Shown: positions 18,285 to 27,792, numbered from the stretch's first letter. The stretch is DNA of 51,230 bases from a bacterium (GCA_020350885.1 CP070727.1:3830187-3881416), one strand, 5' to 3'. Program-made: numbers and translations. The notes: generated from the letters alone by a model not told the origin.

Positions 18285-20213
18285 TTACGAGCCATTCAGC
18301 TTGGTGATGATGTTCTTCAGTTTCGCCTTGATGGTTCTCGACTTCTCCCAGGTTTCTTTCACAAAGCCATCATCAGGAGCCTGCGTGTTCGCTTCCATAT
18401 AGTCGGCGATGATCCTCCTGCCACGGATATCGTCCCGCTCCTTCGACTGCTGCGTGTCGCGTGCGATCCTCTCTTGTATATCCCCCAATCGCTCGAGGTT
18501 CTCTGTGACGCTTCGTGCGGCGTACCCCTCGGAATTCAATAGGGTCCGCCGGTACTCCCAGTGGGCATCGCCGGTCTCGTTCTCGTATATAGATGCAATC
18601 CGATCCATTTCCCCGCCATCGAGTAGCTTCTCTATATATGCTGCAAGCCCCTCAAGCACAAAATACTCGATAAATAGATCGTACGTATCTATCCCCTTTA
18701 TGCGGTTCTCTTCCATCATGAAGTTCTTACCAAGGGCGGGGATATCATTGTCCGTATAGTGCTCTTTCACATCCGCTATGCTCTTCAGCCGGTCTCTCGC
18801 CGTTATCATCTTCTCGACGATATCCTGCCGGAAGACATCGAACACGAATTCAGTCCGCCGCGCCTTGTTCCGCTTCTTGTATTTACCTTCGTTCCTGAGC
18901 ACGGTGTAGAGGTTATCGGAAAGAACCCAGGCAGGAAAGATCTCGTTGTAGGCCGGCGGTATCCCTTCGATCGCCCTGAACGGCTTGTTGATGAGGGCGA
19001 ACGGGAATTCGACCTTCTGGGGAAGTGTGTCGACGGCGGTAGCTATGAGACTGTACGGAGCCTCAGTGTAATCTGCTGGAAACTTCACATTGATGCCGAG
19101 GCCGAAGAAAAACCCCTCCCCGCACCAGATCTCCTGGTCCGGGGCCTTCGATGTATGGTTCGATCCAACATTGGCGCCGTATCCCACGTTCCCCTTCCCT
19201 TCCGGCCACAGGGCGGCTATGAGCATAGCCTGGTGGTGAAAGCCAACGAACGGTCCGACCAGCGAAGCCGTCACTTCGCCCTCCGCTACACCGGTGTTGG
19301 GGCCGATGATGCTCTGTGTGACCTTTCCGTGCCGCTCGACGTGTGAGTGTTCGGTAAGCACCGAGTCATCCACTATAGCCATGGAAGTAACATCGCAACC
19401 ATACTGGACACAGGAGTTGCGGACGTAGGCGCCATGGCTGATCCAGGTCCGCTCTTCATGAGTGCTGAGAAGCGTGACGTTCTGCACGGCGTTCGCATTA
19501 TCGATTACGGCACCCTCGCCCAGATACACATCCTCAACTCGTGCGGTGTGGCGTATCACTCCGCCACGTTCCACGACACCGAAAGGTGCACTACACGTAT
19601 CTATGTATGATTTCACGAACGATGCGTACGCCTCGAGAAACTTCCTGTCACTTCTTCGCGTGGCAACGGCCGTTGCAACCGGGATCGTGATCTCAGCATA
19701 GGAAAGTACCTCTCTCCCCCCCGTCTCGATGCCAATGGCGATCTCTCTTCCATTGCCGAATACGCAATTGGGCGAAGCCGACAAGGTGCCCATGTCGAAA
19801 ACAACGCAATCTCCCCTGAGAATATAGTTCGAGATGACGGAAACGTTCGAGACGAGGCAGCCGTCTCCAATCTCGCAGCCCACGATTGTGCTGCTGTAGA
19901 TACCTGACGGCAGAGACACCCCTTCTTCAACCGAAATCTCCTCACCTTTCAACGCCCCCAGCACGCAATCACCAACAAAAGTGCTGCCGACGATACTCTC
20001 AGGTGTGAATTCTCTTGTTACCAGAATCCGACTCCAATCTGCGCAGCGGTTGCCGCCAACCCTCAACCGGTCAATCTCATCCTCCGTCAGGGCGCGAACA
20101 CGATCGCCATAGAGACGGCTCTTTCCCTTGGAGCCTTTGAGCGCCTCGAGGGAAGCTAAGAAGCTCGATGTCTCGAGCAGTTCTCCGATCAACGACCCCA
20201 GATACTCATTCAT
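18285..20213 (-). CDS. DUF4954 family protein with hexapeptide-repeat (left-handed helix) domain
   Basis: A 642-residue protein is read from the ATG at 20213, preceded by AAAGGTG; a GTG at 20261 is less likely. Residues ~70-370 carry many hexapeptide-like turns (SIVGSTFVGDCVLGA, STIVGCEIGDGCLVSNVSVI, GEGAVIDNANAVQNVTLL), the signature of a left-handed parallel beta-helix as in sugar nucleotidyl- and acyltransferases. The last ~200 residues are helical and charged. The length and layout match the DUF4954 family known from Bacteroidetes and relatives, which has no assigned reaction. It follows nagB by 55 bases on the same strand, so an amino-sugar or nucleotide-sugar role is a reasonable guess but unproven. 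Confidence 0.85.
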   Translation of the reverse strand: MNEYLGSLIGELLETSSFLASLEALKGSKGKSRLYGDRVRALTEDEIDRLRVGGNRCADWSRILVTREFTPESIVGSTFVGDCVLGALKGEEISVEEGVSLPSGIYSSTIVGCEIGDGCLVSNVSVISNYILRGDCVVFDMGTLSASPNCVFGNGREIAIGIETGGREVLSYAEITIPVATAVATRRSDRKFLEAYASFVKSYIDTCSAPFGVVERGGVIRHTARVEDVYLGEGAVIDNANAVQNVTLLSTHEERTWISHGAYVRNSCVQYGCDVTSMAIVDDSVLTEHSHVERHGKVTQSIIGPNTGVAEGEVTASLVGPFVGFHHQAMLIAALWPEGKGNVGYGANVGSNHTSKAPDQEIWCGEGFFFGLGINVKFPADYTEAPYSLIATAVDTLPQKVEFPFALINKPFRAIEGIPPAYNEIFPAWVLSDNLYTVLRNEGKYKKRNKARRTEFVFDVFRQDIVEKMITARDRLKSIADVKEHYTDNDIPALGKNFMMEENRIKGIDTYDLFIEYFVLEGLAAYIEKLLDGGEMDRIASIYENETGDAHWEYRRTLLNSEGYAARSVTENLERLGDIQERIARDTQQSKERDDIRGRRIIADYMEANTQAPDDGFVKETWEKSRTIKAKLKNIITKLNGS

Positions 20214-20268
20214 ATATGCATCACCTTTGTACCCAGCCTCCAGAGGCCACAAATTCCTCACGTTGCTG

Positions 20269-21060
20269 TTATCTACCTATTCTCTTCTCAACGACATGCT
20301 TGTTATCGCGAACCCAGTTGTAGTATTGTCTCCTCTCCAGCCCGCCCGCCGCTTCCTCATCGAGCACAACAATCGCGTAATTGTGGAGCTGGAGCGCTGT
20401 GGCCGTTATCTGGCTTGTGACGGGGCCTTCGATAAACTCCCTGCATACATCCGCCTTGCCCTTTCCGCTCGCTATCAGTAGAATCTTCCTTGCATCCATG
20501 ATCGTGCCGACTCCCATGGTGATCGCGAAACGAGGTACATCCTCTTCCCTTTCGAAAAAACGGGCATTGTCCTTGATCGTCTGCTCGTAGAGTGCCTTTA
20601 CCCTCGTCCGGCTTGCGAAGGAAGAGCCTGGCTCGTTGAAACCGATATGCCCGTCACGTCCGATGCCCAGCACCTGCAAATCGATACCGCCCGCCTCTTG
20701 TATCTTCTTCTCATACCACTCGCTGAACTCCTCGGGATCGTCCGTGTTTCCCTGCGGTACGAATAATCTGTGCGCGCTGACATTGACGTGCTTGAAGAAA
20801 TTTTCCCACATAAAGTAGTTGTAGCTGTTCTCGTGCAGGGGAGCGAGACCGAGGTATTCGTCGAGATTGAATGTCGTGACCTTGGAGAAATCCAATCCCT
20901 CCTCCTTGTACATTCTCGCCAGCTTCTTGTATGTCCCTATTGGAGTGTCCCCCGTGGCTAGGCCGAGCACCAGATCGTGCTTCCGCTTGACCTCGCGTGC
21001 GATAATCTCAGCCGATGTCCTACTCATCGCTTCGTAATCTGGTGTAATGATAATCTCCAC
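20269..21060 (-). CDS. nagB: Glucosamine-6-phosphate deaminase
   Basis: A 263-residue protein of normal family length starts at a GTG (21058-21060) with AAAGGAG 8 bases upstream. Diagnostic motifs are present: LVLGLATGDTPIGTYKKL (phosphate binding), TFNLDEYLGL with the catalytic Asp, LGIGRDGHIGFNEPGS with the catalytic His and Glu, and SQITATALQLH near the allosteric and C-terminal region. It converts glucosamine-6-phosphate to fructose-6-phosphate and ammonia in the cytoplasm, feeding amino sugars into glycolysis. It is first in a two-gene unit with the DUF4954 gene and has a good sigma-70 promoter. No nagA is visible nearby. Confidence 0.95.
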   Translation of the reverse strand: MEIIITPDYEAMSRTSAEIIAREVKRKHDLVLGLATGDTPIGTYKKLARMYKEEGLDFSKVTTFNLDEYLGLAPLHENSYNYFMWENFFKHVNVSAHRLFVPQGNTDDPEEFSEWYEKKIQEAGGIDLQVLGIGRDGHIGFNEPGSSFASRTRVKALYEQTIKDNARFFEREEDVPRFAITMGVGTIMDARKILLIASGKGKADVCREFIEGPVTSQITATALQLHNYAIVVLDEEAAGGLERRQYYNWVRDNKHVVEKRIGR

Positions 21061-21135
21061 TGCAGCATCTCCTTTGCTCCATGTAACCGTTCAACACATT
21101 ACCAATCTACACGAAAGAACTCACATATTGTCGCA

Positions 21136-21164
21136 ATTATAAGAGGAGAGCAGCGCTTGTGCAA
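21136..21164 (-). promoter_or_regulatory. Strong sigma-70 promoter of nagB-DUF4954
   Basis: On the minus strand TTGCAC (21159-21164) and a perfect TATAAT (21136-21141) are separated by exactly 17 bases. The predicted start near 21129 leaves a leader of about 70 bases before the GTG of nagB. Confidence 0.65.
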
Positions 21165-21230
21165 CATTTCTTCAGGATTCATAGTTATTGCAGCTGTACT
21201 TTTCCCGTAAAACTGATCCAGATATCAGAC

Positions 21231-21350
21231 ATAATGAGAGAAATCGGATCATGTAAGTGGTGCCCTGTGGGTGCCCCCGCCATATCCTATCGAGAGGCCC
21301 TCGGTTCGATTATCCACTGAGAATATGTATTCCTTAATAAAATCCGGTTC
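21231..21350 (+). repeat. Dispersed intergenic repeat, copy C
   Basis: The best-preserved copy has GAGAGAAATCGGATC (21236-21250), GTGGTGCCCTGTGGGTGCCCCC, GCCATATCCTATCGAGAGGCCC (to 21300), TCGGTTCGATTATCC and the tail AATATGTATTCCTTAATAAAATCCGGTTC. It lies between the divergent nagB and the plus-strand membrane-protein gene, upstream of the predicted promoter at 21536. Confidence 0.7.
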
Positions 21351-21535
21351 ACGCAGCAGGTTCCTCTTAATGGAAGGAGGTCAATCCCAATTAGCCACAG
21401 CGAATAATCAATTGTAACTATTTGTAACTATTGCCACAAGTTGTTAGGATTCAACAAAATAATATCTTAAAGTAATGAACTCATGCTCACACACATCCAG
21501 ATCAAAGGAAAAGAAGGTACAGTCAGGTTAGAAGC

Positions 21536-21564
21536 TTGACTGCGATATTCAGACATGGTTTAAA
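21536..21564 (+). promoter_or_regulatory. Putative sigma-70 promoter of the membrane spermidine-synthase-like gene
   Basis: TTGACT (21536-21541) and TTTAAA (21559-21564) are 17 bases apart. The -35 is a near-perfect match and the -10 matches at four of six positions. The leader to the ATG at 21682 would be about 110 bases. Confidence 0.4.
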
Positions 21565-21681
21565 TTACATACAACTTTTCTGTCGCATGCAGTTTGGGGC
21601 TTGTCAAGCTTCCTGCTCCAGTCCCATCCGCACGAAACACATCGCCCGCAACTGATGCGATGATTGTCAGGAAGTAAATCT

Positions 21682-24072
21682 ATGATTGTTTACATTGGCA
21701 TGTTTTTGATCGCCTTTTCCACTCTCGCCCTTGAAATTACACTGGTCCGCCTCTTGAGTGTAGTGACATGGTATCACTTGGCATTTTTCTCTATCTCAAC
21801 TGCAATGCTGGGTATGACTGCCGGTGCCGTAAAGGTATACCTCAAACGAGATGTATTCGGTGGAGAGAAGAAAGCCAGGGAGGTAACAAAAGCCTGCCTG
21901 TACTTTTCGGCGGCGATTCCTTTAACTCTAGCACTACTTTGTATTCTCCCACTCGGTCTATATAAAAGTGTCTTGAGCCCTATTACGATCCTCATTGCGA
22001 CCGTAGCATGTTCATTGCCATTCTATTTTTCGGGTATAGTGATTACAACACTTCTGACCAAGTACTCACTACCAATCGGCAAGTTATATGCGACCGATCT
22101 GACAGGCGCATCACTTGGATGCTTGTTCGTACTAGGCGGCCTCGAAGTATTCGACGGACCCAGCTTGATCTTGCTCTGTAGCGCCATAGGAGCATTGTCT
22201 GGAATATGCTTTGCCCTGCACAGTTCCTCCCGTAGGCTTGCCCGTGTGAGCCTGGGCTTGGTTGTCCTCTTTTTTGTCATTGCAGTTATCAACGCTCGGA
22301 CACCATACGGAATCCACCCGATACATGTGAAAGGTAAACTCGAAAAGCAAGGATTAGAAGATAATCGGATCTATGAGAAATGGAATTCCTTTTCACGTAT
22401 CCTTGTCTACAAGCAAACTAACGGGGCCCCACAGTATTGGGGAGCAAGTCCTTTGGCGCCGAACACAGGAATCCCTCAGCACGGTATGAACATCGACGGT
22501 ATGGCAGCAACAACAATGTGCAGGTTTACTTCACTGGAAGACATAGAACACCTGCGTTACGATGTTACAAATGTGGGTTATTTCCTGGGCCGTACGGGAC
22601 ATGTTTGTATTGTAGGTGTCGGTGCCGGCAGAGATGTCCAGAGTGCTATACTTTTCGGACATAAACAGATTACCGGAATCGAAATTAATCCGATATTCAT
22701 CGATCTTCTGCAAAATGATTTTTTAGACTTTGCCAATATCGGGAATCGTGAGGACGTAATTCTAATTGTCGGCGATGCGCGCAGTTATCTTTCAAAGACA
22801 ACAGAAAAATACTCCGTCATTCAAATGTCCATGATGGACACGTGGGCCGCAACAGGAGTAGGTGCATTCTCACTCTCTGAAAACGCCCTGTATACTGTAG
22901 AAGCGTGGGATGCGATACTCGACCGTTTAGAAGACTATGGGGTATTCATGGTCTCACGATGGCACAATCCAGAGAACATCGGTGAGACCGGACGCGTGCT
23001 AAGCTTAGCCGTTATCTCTCTTTTGAATCAAGGAGTCCAGAAACCCTCGAAGCATCTAGCATTGATCGCAAGTGATAATATTTCGACCCTACTGGTTACC
23101 CGGCAGCCTTTCGACAAATATGATGTGGATCGATTAAGACAAGTATGCTTGGACCTGCAATTCCACGTCATCCATCTCCCAGGCAATCCTCCTTCGTTAC
23201 AAATCTTACACAACATTGTTTCTGCAGAGTCGAAAGCACAATTAGACATTGCAACGGCGAAAGGAAATTTGAATTACGATCCACCAACCGACGAGAATCC
23301 TTACTTCTTCAACATGCTCCGACTCAGTAGAATAGGTGCGGCATTCCGTCCGGAAACCGGCGTAGTCCGTGGAAATCTATTGGCAACGCTTACGCTCCTG
23401 ACACTACTGCTGGCCCTCTCAGTTGTCGCGGTGGTGACAATTGTTCTGCCTTTGGCACTGAGGACCAGGTTTGACCTCACCACGAAGGCATCACCGAAGC
23501 TCTTCTGGGCCGGAGCGTCATACTTCTCGCTGATCGGCTGCGCATTTATGTTCCTTGAAATTGCATTAATCCAGAGATTGACGGTTTTCTTGGGTCACCC
23601 CATATACGCTTTAGGTATTCTGTTGTTCACATTGATCGCCAGTACGGGACTGGGGAGCTTTTTGAGCGACGGGTTACCACTGACACGTTCTCCCTGGCTG
23701 TTTCTGTATCCCACCATCACGACGATCGCTGTCATCTGCGTTAGATTCCTGCTCGCCCTTATTCTGCCAAATATGGTAACAGTGCCCATCGTCACCAAGA
23801 TTCTCGTATCCGTAGTGATCATCTTCCCATTGGGCATACTCATGGGGATGTTTTTCCCTACCGGTATGCGCCTTGTCCGGTCTGCCTGTGCCAGTGAAAC
23901 CCCGTGGTATTGGGCGCTGAACGGAATTTTCAGTGTGTTGTGTTCGGCACTTGCTGTTTTCATTGCAATCTACTCCGGAATTTCGACAAATCTCTATATT
24001 GCCGCATTCCTCTATGGCTCCGTACTTATTAGTGTGTTCATTCTGAATGGCTCTAAAGTCAGGGAGATCTGA
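21682..24072 (+). CDS. Multi-pass membrane protein with spermidine-synthase-like domain
   Basis: A 796-residue protein is read from the ATG at 21682 (AGGAAG upstream); a TTG six codons earlier is less likely. Residues 1 to ~205 contain about six or seven transmembrane helices (LALEITLVRLLS, GMTAGAVKVYL). Residues ~215-565 are a soluble Rossmann-type domain with a SAM-binding-like loop VGVGAGRDV (~311), an acidic GIEINP, VGDARSYL, and MDTWAATGVGAFSLSENALYT. This matches fused transporter/spermidine-synthase-like proteins. Residues ~575-796 form a second membrane block (FMFLEIALIQRL, MGMFFPTGMRL). The family's substrate is not established; true polyamine synthesis is doubtful because the domain sits in a membrane protein. 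The gene stands alone. Confidence 0.82.
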   Translation: MIVYIGMFLIAFSTLALEITLVRLLSVVTWYHLAFFSISTAMLGMTAGAVKVYLKRDVFGGEKKAREVTKACLYFSAAIPLTLALLCILPLGLYKSVLSPITILIATVACSLPFYFSGIVITTLLTKYSLPIGKLYATDLTGASLGCLFVLGGLEVFDGPSLILLCSAIGALSGICFALHSSSRRLARVSLGLVVLFFVIAVINARTPYGIHPIHVKGKLEKQGLEDNRIYEKWNSFSRILVYKQTNGAPQYWGASPLAPNTGIPQHGMNIDGMAATTMCRFTSLEDIEHLRYDVTNVGYFLGRTGHVCIVGVGAGRDVQSAILFGHKQITGIEINPIFIDLLQNDFLDFANIGNREDVILIVGDARSYLSKTTEKYSVIQMSMMDTWAATGVGAFSLSENALYTVEAWDAILDRLEDYGVFMVSRWHNPENIGETGRVLSLAVISLLNQGVQKPSKHLALIASDNISTLLVTRQPFDKYDVDRLRQVCLDLQFHVIHLPGNPPSLQILHNIVSAESKAQLDIATAKGNLNYDPPTDENPYFFNMLRLSRIGAAFRPETGVVRGNLLATLTLLTLLLALSVVAVVTIVLPLALRTRFDLTTKASPKLFWAGASYFSLIGCAFMFLEIALIQRLTVFLGHPIYALGILLFTLIASTGLGSFLSDGLPLTRSPWLFLYPTITTIAVICVRFLLALILPNMVTVPIVTKILVSVVIIFPLGILMGMFFPTGMRLVRSACASETPWYWALNGIFSVLCSALAVFIAIYSGISTNLYIAAFLYGSVLISVFILNGSKVREI

Positions 24073-24150
24073 CGGTCCTCTATGAGTGAATGATTGGAAG
24101 TAATCGACAACCCGACTAGAATTGGCAACCCGTCCCTGGTATACACGATG

Positions 24151-25062
24151 TCAGTTACCTGAAAGGCTCATTACCACCAGATGCGTAAACTCATCTCCAT
24201 TCATCCATGCCACTCCCCAGTCGGCATCATATTCTTTTGTAGGCTTAACGGCCTGAATCTCCTCGAGAGTTTTTCCTTCTCTGAGCAGTTTCGAGACACG
24301 GTTTTGTATCGTTGATAACATGTCCACGTATTTTTTCAATCCCGCTTTGTTCGACAGAGGACCGTGTCCAGGTATGACAATCGTATCATCGTCTATCAGC
24401 TTCATCACATGTGTAAGAGCGCTGATCATACCACCGATAGAGCCACCCGAGGAAACGCCGATATACGGATACAGGCCGTTAAAATACAGGTCGCCGACAT
24501 GAATGACGTTTTCCTTCTGGAAATGGACTATGCAATCTCCATCGGTGTGTCCGGCCTGAACGTGAAACAGTCTGATTTTGCCTTCACCGGTATCAATAAT
24601 CTTTTCTTTTTCAAATGGGACAGTCGGCCAACCGGCCTTCGGCAGAGGCTCGCTTTCGCGGCCGAAGAAGTCCATCTTGATTTTCTTGCTCAGCCGCCCT
24701 GTAAGCTTTTCGTGCCCGATGATGGTGGCACCTTTCCCGGCCCAGAATACATTTCCACTCACATGATCCCTATGCCAGTGAGTGTTTACCACCATTTTGA
24801 CGGGTTTGTCGGTCAACCCCGCCAAGGCGGCTTCTATCTTTGGAGCATCGTCAGGATCGGTACCGGTATCCACCATCAGGATATCTTCTTTACCAAGATA
24901 GAGTGCGATATTACCTCCGGCGGCATTCTCGACCTGATATACGGACCCTCTGATATTGTTCAAAAAGACTATCTGCTTTTCCGCATCCTGGGAAAGCAGA
25001 CTGAACGAAATCGTCATCAGGAAAACTACAGCCAAAACAACGCATGACATACATTTTTTCAT
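24151..25062 (-). CDS. Exported metallo-beta-lactamase-fold hydrolase
   Basis: A 303-residue protein has AGGAG 6 bases before its ATG. Residues 1-25 are a signal peptide (CVVLAVVFLMTISFSLLS). The MBL zinc motif is intact: NTHWHRDH gives His95, His97, Asp99 and His100. Other family landmarks follow, such as MVDTGTDPDD, AGHTDGDCIVHF (third His plus Asp), HVGDLYFNG and IPGHGPLS. These predict a two-zinc periplasmic hydrolase of the broad MBL superfamily, close to proteins annotated as MBL-fold or quinoprotein-relay hydrolases. A substrate cannot be assigned, and a beta-lactam role is not implied. It is convergent with the plus-strand membrane protein. Confidence 0.88.
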   Translation of the reverse strand: MKKCMSCVVLAVVFLMTISFSLLSQDAEKQIVFLNNIRGSVYQVENAAGGNIALYLGKEDILMVDTGTDPDDAPKIEAALAGLTDKPVKMVVNTHWHRDHVSGNVFWAGKGATIIGHEKLTGRLSKKIKMDFFGRESEPLPKAGWPTVPFEKEKIIDTGEGKIRLFHVQAGHTDGDCIVHFQKENVIHVGDLYFNGLYPYIGVSSGGSIGGMISALTHVMKLIDDDTIVIPGHGPLSNKAGLKKYVDMLSTIQNRVSKLLREGKTLEEIQAVKPTKEYDADWGVAWMNGDEFTHLVVMSLSGN

Positions 25063-25370
25063 CGCTTATCTCCTATCGGTTAATGTTTCATTTACTGTGA
25101 ATTCCACTGCAAGCCTAACATAACTATTCGGAATATGTGTATCTTTAATGCGCCGATTCCCTGTCCCTATTGATAATTCTAACCACTTTGAAAAACTTGC
25201 ACTTAACCAATTATGAAAGAAATCTGATCAAGAAGAAAGTCCCCAATGTTAGTTATTGAAGTGGGCTTTGGGGGTGTGTGGGTCATGGATGACTACATCA
25301 CCGCTATTTTCGGCGGATCACGTGATTTTAGAGCAGTAAATGTCAGGTATGATTATGATGACGTTATGTG
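25063..25370. other. Intergenic region with decayed pieces of the dispersed repeat
   Basis: About 310 bases lie between two minus-strand genes. GGAATATGTGTATCTTTAATG (25132-25152) resembles the tail of repeat copy C. TTATGAAAGAAATCTGATCA (25202-25221) resembles the repeat's 5' block, but the GC-rich core is missing. A segment near 25274-25302 (GTGTGGGTCATGGATGACTA) partly resembles 6730-6757. No gene or clear promoter was found. Confidence 0.35.
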
Positions 25371-27680
25371 TCACTGACACCTGAATCCCGCACGCCGGTG
25401 AAGGAGCGACTGGCCCAGGATAAAATAGTAATTATTACGGCCGCCCTCGGCACGGCCGTAGGCCAGATGGATTGGGCCGATCGGGGTGTCGATCCCCAGG
25501 AATATGCTGCCCGCGACGATTCCACCGTCGAATTCGATGTCTTTCCTGTCTTGAAACACGTTACCGTACTCGATGGACGCGCCCCCGTAGAGAGACATCA
25601 TCTTGAAATCAACGATACGATGGTAAAAGGTACCGGATAGCAGCGCACTATGTTGGCCCCTGAGCTCGTATTGCTCGAGGCCTGACAGGTGGGAGAAGCC
25701 GCCCAGACGGAAAAGGCTTTGATACGGTGCATCACTGTCCCGCGTCGTGGCAAACAATCCTCCGAAGAGCCCCGTGAAGCGTCCCAGCGTGTATGCGTAC
25801 GAGCCTTCGATAATCCCCTGCTCGTATTCATTGTCAGAGCCCAGATTCTCGAGACCGGCCGTTAATCGAATGCGCAGGTTACCCCCGGAGCTCGGAAATT
25901 TGACGTTGTCCAACTCATCGACCGCAAATTGTATGAACGCTTCACCGGTATTGAAATCGACGTCGGGAACTGTCGGATCACCTACCTGGATCTTGATCTC
26001 ACCGGCCTCTCGCAGGATACCGGCGCGAATCTCACCCCACGTCCCCAGCTCCCGCCCGCCCGCGAGTCCGATACCGCCCCTCCTCAGGCCCAGCTCAGTG
26101 AGTTTGTTACCGTCCGCATCGAATACGTTATCGGCTTGTTCGGTGAACAACGCCTCTACGTGAACAAAATTGCGAAGAGCATGGTCGAGCGGCTGGTAGA
26201 ATTCGGTGAATACACCCGGCTCCTGTCCGACCTGGAATCCGGTACGCCACTCACCGTTCAGACGATTGACGGCCGTACGCGTGTATGCAGCGGCGAGATT
26301 GAAGTTGGGACCCTCGAAATCCTCGAACACTGCGACTCCGAATTGCAGGTAGTTGGGACCCCACGATTTCTCGCGAGCGGTGACCGTCAGCGTAGTATGA
26401 TCCGATTCTTTCTCGATGTCGTAATAGACAGATTCGAAGAGATCGAGTCCATAGATCCGGCCCAGATCGCTTTCGAGCCTGTCGACGTCTATGGGCGTTC
26501 CGGTTTCAACCTTCAACTTTGCAGCAATCACTCCGTCGGCGAGTCGTGACTGGTTGATGATCCTCACCTCGTTGATGATCGGCCGTGCAACGTGCTGCAT
26601 GCGCGCCGTACGCTCGTCCAGATGCTTACGGTATTCTTCCTCAGACAGAGAGAGCCGCGAGAGCTCGCCGAGGACGGCTTCTGCGGCGCTGACACCGATA
26701 GGTATCGTCTCGATGACACGATCGAAGGATGCCGTCGTGATATCACCAAGGTCACCCTGGATGAACACATCCGTATCGGTAAGTGAGGCAATCTGCTTCT
26801 CGGTATTGCGCCTTGTGAGGATACTGATGAGTTGATAGGTGATATCCAGCGCCGAGTGGAGCTGCTCACGTATCCGTTTCAATGTGCTGATGTCGACCGC
26901 GATAACCACGTCGGCGCCCATCCGCCGCACGACGTCCACGGGCAGGCAGATGCTAATACCACCGTCTACGAGCAATGTGTCGTCTATCACCCTGGGCGCA
27001 AACGCAACCGGGATGGTCATGCTGGCACGTATCGCAAGCGCGAGATCCCCGTGATCCAGCACAACGGCTTCGCCTGTAACAAGATCGGCGGCGATGGAAC
27101 GGTAGGGAATATTCAAGTCATCGAAGTCACGTACCGTCACAACCGGCAGCGTATAGCGTTTCAAGAGAAGATCGATCTTCTGGCCGTCGATAACTGCCGG
27201 GGGGAACTTGATCTTGCCTCCAGACAGGCCCGGTTTGTTCTTGATCAGGTAGAAATCGTCGTCACGTTTGCGCCGGAACGAGCGGTCCTGCCGCCTTGTC
27301 CTGTCTATGAAGGCATCCTCCCAGTCAACCTCGTAAATTGCCTCCTCGATCCGCTTCGCCGACATACCCGAGGCATACAGGCCGCCGACGATGGCCCCCA
27401 TGCTAGTACCGGCGATGTAGTCCACTGGGATACGGTGTTTCTCCAATACCTTGAGCACCCCGACGTGCGCAACGCCCCGTGCGCCGCCTCCGCTGAGCGC
27501 AAGCCCGATTTTCGGTCGCTCCCCGGCGTTAGATGATGTCCCGCCAGCACACGCCACTACGGGCTCCGGTGTCTTGAGTCTGGAGTATTCCCTTTCCGCA
27601 GCATAGACGGCAGGAACCCGGAGTACGAGAAACGATAGAATTGAAACGACGGGTAATGGGCTAATAGTAAACATCATCAT
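25371..27680 (-). CDS. Patatin-like phospholipase with POTRA and outer-membrane barrel (type Vd-like)
   Basis: A 769-residue protein. Residues 1-28 are a signal peptide. Residues ~57-330 are a patatin domain: oxyanion loop LSGGGARG, nucleophile GTSMG with Ser93, and dyad Asp239 in VDGG. Residues ~365-440 look like a POTRA domain (VRIINQSRLADGVIAAKL). The last ~310 residues are an Omp85/surface-antigen-type barrel (YLQFGVAVFEDFEGPNFNLA, LRIRLTAGLENL). This order matches PlpD-type autotransporters, in which the lipase is secreted through its own barrel. The final strand appears to end at YYFILGQSL, but nine further residues (LHRRAGFRCQ) follow instead of a terminal Phe. Three ATGs open the gene and the ribosome site is weak. 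Confidence 0.92.
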   Translation of the reverse strand: MMMFTISPLPVVSILSFLVLRVPAVYAAEREYSRLKTPEPVVACAGGTSSNAGERPKIGLALSGGGARGVAHVGVLKVLEKHRIPVDYIAGTSMGAIVGGLYASGMSAKRIEEAIYEVDWEDAFIDRTRRQDRSFRRKRDDDFYLIKNKPGLSGGKIKFPPAVIDGQKIDLLLKRYTLPVVTVRDFDDLNIPYRSIAADLVTGEAVVLDHGDLALAIRASMTIPVAFAPRVIDDTLLVDGGISICLPVDVVRRMGADVVIAVDISTLKRIREQLHSALDITYQLISILTRRNTEKQIASLTDTDVFIQGDLGDITTASFDRVIETIPIGVSAAEAVLGELSRLSLSEEEYRKHLDERTARMQHVARPIINEVRIINQSRLADGVIAAKLKVETGTPIDVDRLESDLGRIYGLDLFESVYYDIEKESDHTTLTVTAREKSWGPNYLQFGVAVFEDFEGPNFNLAAAYTRTAVNRLNGEWRTGFQVGQEPGVFTEFYQPLDHALRNFVHVEALFTEQADNVFDADGNKLTELGLRRGGIGLAGGRELGTWGEIRAGILREAGEIKIQVGDPTVPDVDFNTGEAFIQFAVDELDNVKFPSSGGNLRIRLTAGLENLGSDNEYEQGIIEGSYAYTLGRFTGLFGGLFATTRDSDAPYQSLFRLGGFSHLSGLEQYELRGQHSALLSGTFYHRIVDFKMMSLYGGASIEYGNVFQDRKDIEFDGGIVAGSIFLGIDTPIGPIHLAYGRAEGGRNNYYFILGQSLLHRRAGFRCQ

Positions 27681-27792
27681 ATAAAAGCAGTCTTTCTAGA
27701 TCCAATTTTATGAGTGGTACTTTTGTGTCCCTGGTAATTTGTATCATAAGACTCATCCAGAAGCAACAATTTTCATTTTCAATTATCCCCTG

